DNA of 7,156 nt, taken from contig JAABRB010000181.1 of NCBI GenBank assembly GCA_011391185.1, forward strand, positions 1 through 7,156, read 5' to 3'. Shown piece by piece: positions 6,216 to 7,156 of the stretch (position 1 is its first letter; the number at the start of each line of letters is the position of its first letter). Position numbers and translations under genes: made by a program. The notes under the pieces are model-generated. The model ran no database searches, was not told the DNA's origin, and saw only the letters and a list, made by a program, of their open reading frames with translations. This DNA is from Betaproteobacteria bacterium. Its GTDB lineage: Bacteria; Pseudomonadota; Gammaproteobacteria; Burkholderiales; SG8-39.

Positions 6216-7114
6216 TTCTGCTCTGTCTCCGTTCCGATTGTCTCGATGATGCGATCGGCGTAGCGTCGCCAGTCGGCGGTTGCGTCCAGGCTGGTGAACG
6301 CGCCCCGCACCGCCAGGTTCGCAACCATGTCCTGACGCGCGGCACTGGCCGCGGCCATGTGTGGATCGAGGCCCGCTTCGCGCACCGTCACCGCGGCCTC
6401 GCGCATCTCCTCGGCGCGCCGCCGCCCGTGCTGCGCAACCCGGCTGAAGAGGTACGCGCCCTGCTTCTCCCAGTCGATCGTGGGAAAGGTCTCGGCGAGC
6501 GACGCGAGCACGCGATCCTCGACGCCGTAGTGCCGGGCCGCCGCGTAGCTCTCGATCACGATCGCCTCGAGGCCCTTGATGAAGACGCTGCGGCACATCT
6601 TGATGGCCGATGCGACGCCGATCTCGGCGGACGCGACCTCCATGCCAAATCCGAGCGGTGTGAGCAGCGCCTTTGCCGTCTCGGCGTGCGACCCGCCGAG
6701 GAGCATCGGCACGCGAATCCCGTAGGGCGGGACCGACGTCATCATCGATGATTCCACGTAACGGCCACCGGCACCGTCGATCAGGCGGCTCGCCGCCCGC
6801 TTGGTGGCGGGCGAGGCGGAGTTGACGTCGAGGAACCAGGTACCCGGACGGATCGAAGCTGCTGCCTCGGTCGCGACCGCGAGCGCCCGGGATGCCGTGA
6901 CAGCGGAGATCACCATGTCAGCGCGATCGAGGAGCGCCGCTTTCGAATCGAGCGCGGTCACGCCAGTCCGCTCCGCATGCGCGCGCATCGCCGATGCCGT
7001 CGAAGCATCCTTGAGCAGAACGTCGTAGGTCCCGATCCACTCGACGCCTTGGTCGCGCAGGGCCTGCGCAAAGATTTTTCCGACTTCGCCGTAACCGATG
7101 AGTCCGATTTGCAT
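6212..7114 (-). CDS. NAD(P)-dependent oxidoreductase, 6PGDH/β-hydroxyacid dehydrogenase-like with DUF1932 domain
   Basis: This 300-residue soluble protein has an N-terminal Rossmann domain and a helical C-terminal domain. IGLIGYGEVG (3-12) is the GxGxxG dinucleotide loop, and Asp31 after the second strand (GTYDV) suggests a preference for NAD. DVNSASPATK (96-105) corresponds to the substrate-binding loop of β-hydroxyacid dehydrogenases. ASAIKMCRSVFIKGLEA (168-184) contains Lys172 at the position of the catalytic lysine and opens the DUF1932 domain, which continues through about residue 262 (RRRAEEMREAAVTVREAGLDP at 231-251). Members oxidise hydroxy acids or related compounds, but DUF1932 substrates are mostly unknown. 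I chose the ATG at 7112-7114 because GGGAG lies six bases upstream and homology begins immediately; a TTG at 7141 would add nine unlikely residues. It is the first visible gene of a two-gene operon with the sulfatase, overlapping by four bases. Confidence 0.9.
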   Translation of the reverse strand: MQIGLIGYGEVGKIFAQALRDQGVEWIGTYDVLLKDASTASAMRAHAERTGVTALDSKAALLDRADMVISAVTASRALAVATEAAASIRPGTWFLDVNSASPATKRAASRLIDGAGGRYVESSMMTSVPPYGIRVPMLLGGSHAETAKALLTPLGFGMEVASAEIGVASAIKMCRSVFIKGLEAIVIESYAAARHYGVEDRVLASLAETFPTIDWEKQGAYLFSRVAQHGRRRAEEMREAAVTVREAGLDPHMAAASAARQDMVANLAVRGAFTSLDATADWRRYADRIIETIGTETEQK

Positions 7115-7120
7115 TGCGTG

Positions 7121-7125
7121 CTCCC
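7121..7125 (-). promoter_or_regulatory. Ribosome binding site of the oxidoreductase gene
   Basis: The minus strand reads GGGAG followed by six bases and the ATG at 7114. This is the best Shine-Dalgarno in the window and fixes the start of the oxidoreductase. The remaining bases to 7156 show nothing I can call. Confidence 0.65.
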
Positions 7126-7156
7126 GCCGCTTCCCGTTCAATTCACTCGTGGTCCC

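Noticed and set aside
6216..6596. Upstream extension of the sulfatase frame
   Set aside because: It lies inside the oxidoreductase gene in another frame and is low-complexity Arg/Gly sequence. Sulfatase homology begins only after the ATG at 6215.

Overview
The window is high-GC, gene-dense bacterial DNA. Codon positions, short gaps, convergent and overlapping genes and the protein families (PPK2 kinase, short-type dihydroxy-acid dehydratase, GlcG-like protein, DUF1932 dehydrogenase) fit a Pseudomonadota chromosome. My best guess is Betaproteobacteria, but the sequence does not prove this. I see no rRNA, tRNA, CRISPR array, insertion sequence, phage gene or attachment site.

Layout from left to right. 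(1) Bases 1-483, minus strand: the N-terminal part of an exported protein that runs off the left edge and seems to use a non-ATG start. (2) Bases 639-1295, plus strand: a small VTT/TVP38-like membrane protein, divergent from (1), followed by a perfect 9-bp hairpin. (3) Bases 1364-3103, plus strand: an IlvD/Edd family dehydratase, most likely dihydroxy-acid dehydratase of branched-chain amino acid synthesis. (4) Bases 3114-4259, minus strand: a class I-like polyphosphate kinase 2 with a long basic and alanine-rich N-terminal extension; it converges on ilvD with 10 bp between the stops. (5) Bases 4431-4883, plus strand: a GlcG/HbpS-like (DUF336) protein, divergent from the kinase. (6) and (7) Bases 4899-6215 and 6212-7114, minus strand: a type I sulfatase and a 6-phosphogluconate-dehydrogenase-like NAD(P)-binding oxidoreductase. 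The oxidoreductase is upstream and overlaps the sulfatase start in an ATGA, so the two are very probably one operon.

These genes do not form one obvious pathway. IlvD and PPK2 look like core metabolism (amino acid synthesis, and phosphate/energy storage). The GlcG-like, sulfatase and DUF1932 genes look like a small catabolic neighbourhood. The oxidoreductase-sulfatase pair is the most informative linkage: it suggests a cytoplasmic route that removes sulfate from an organic sulfate ester and oxidises a hydroxy-acid-like compound, although the substrate cannot be read from sequence. I found no convincing new defence, mobile or RNA-based system. The findings are modest, gene-level oddities.
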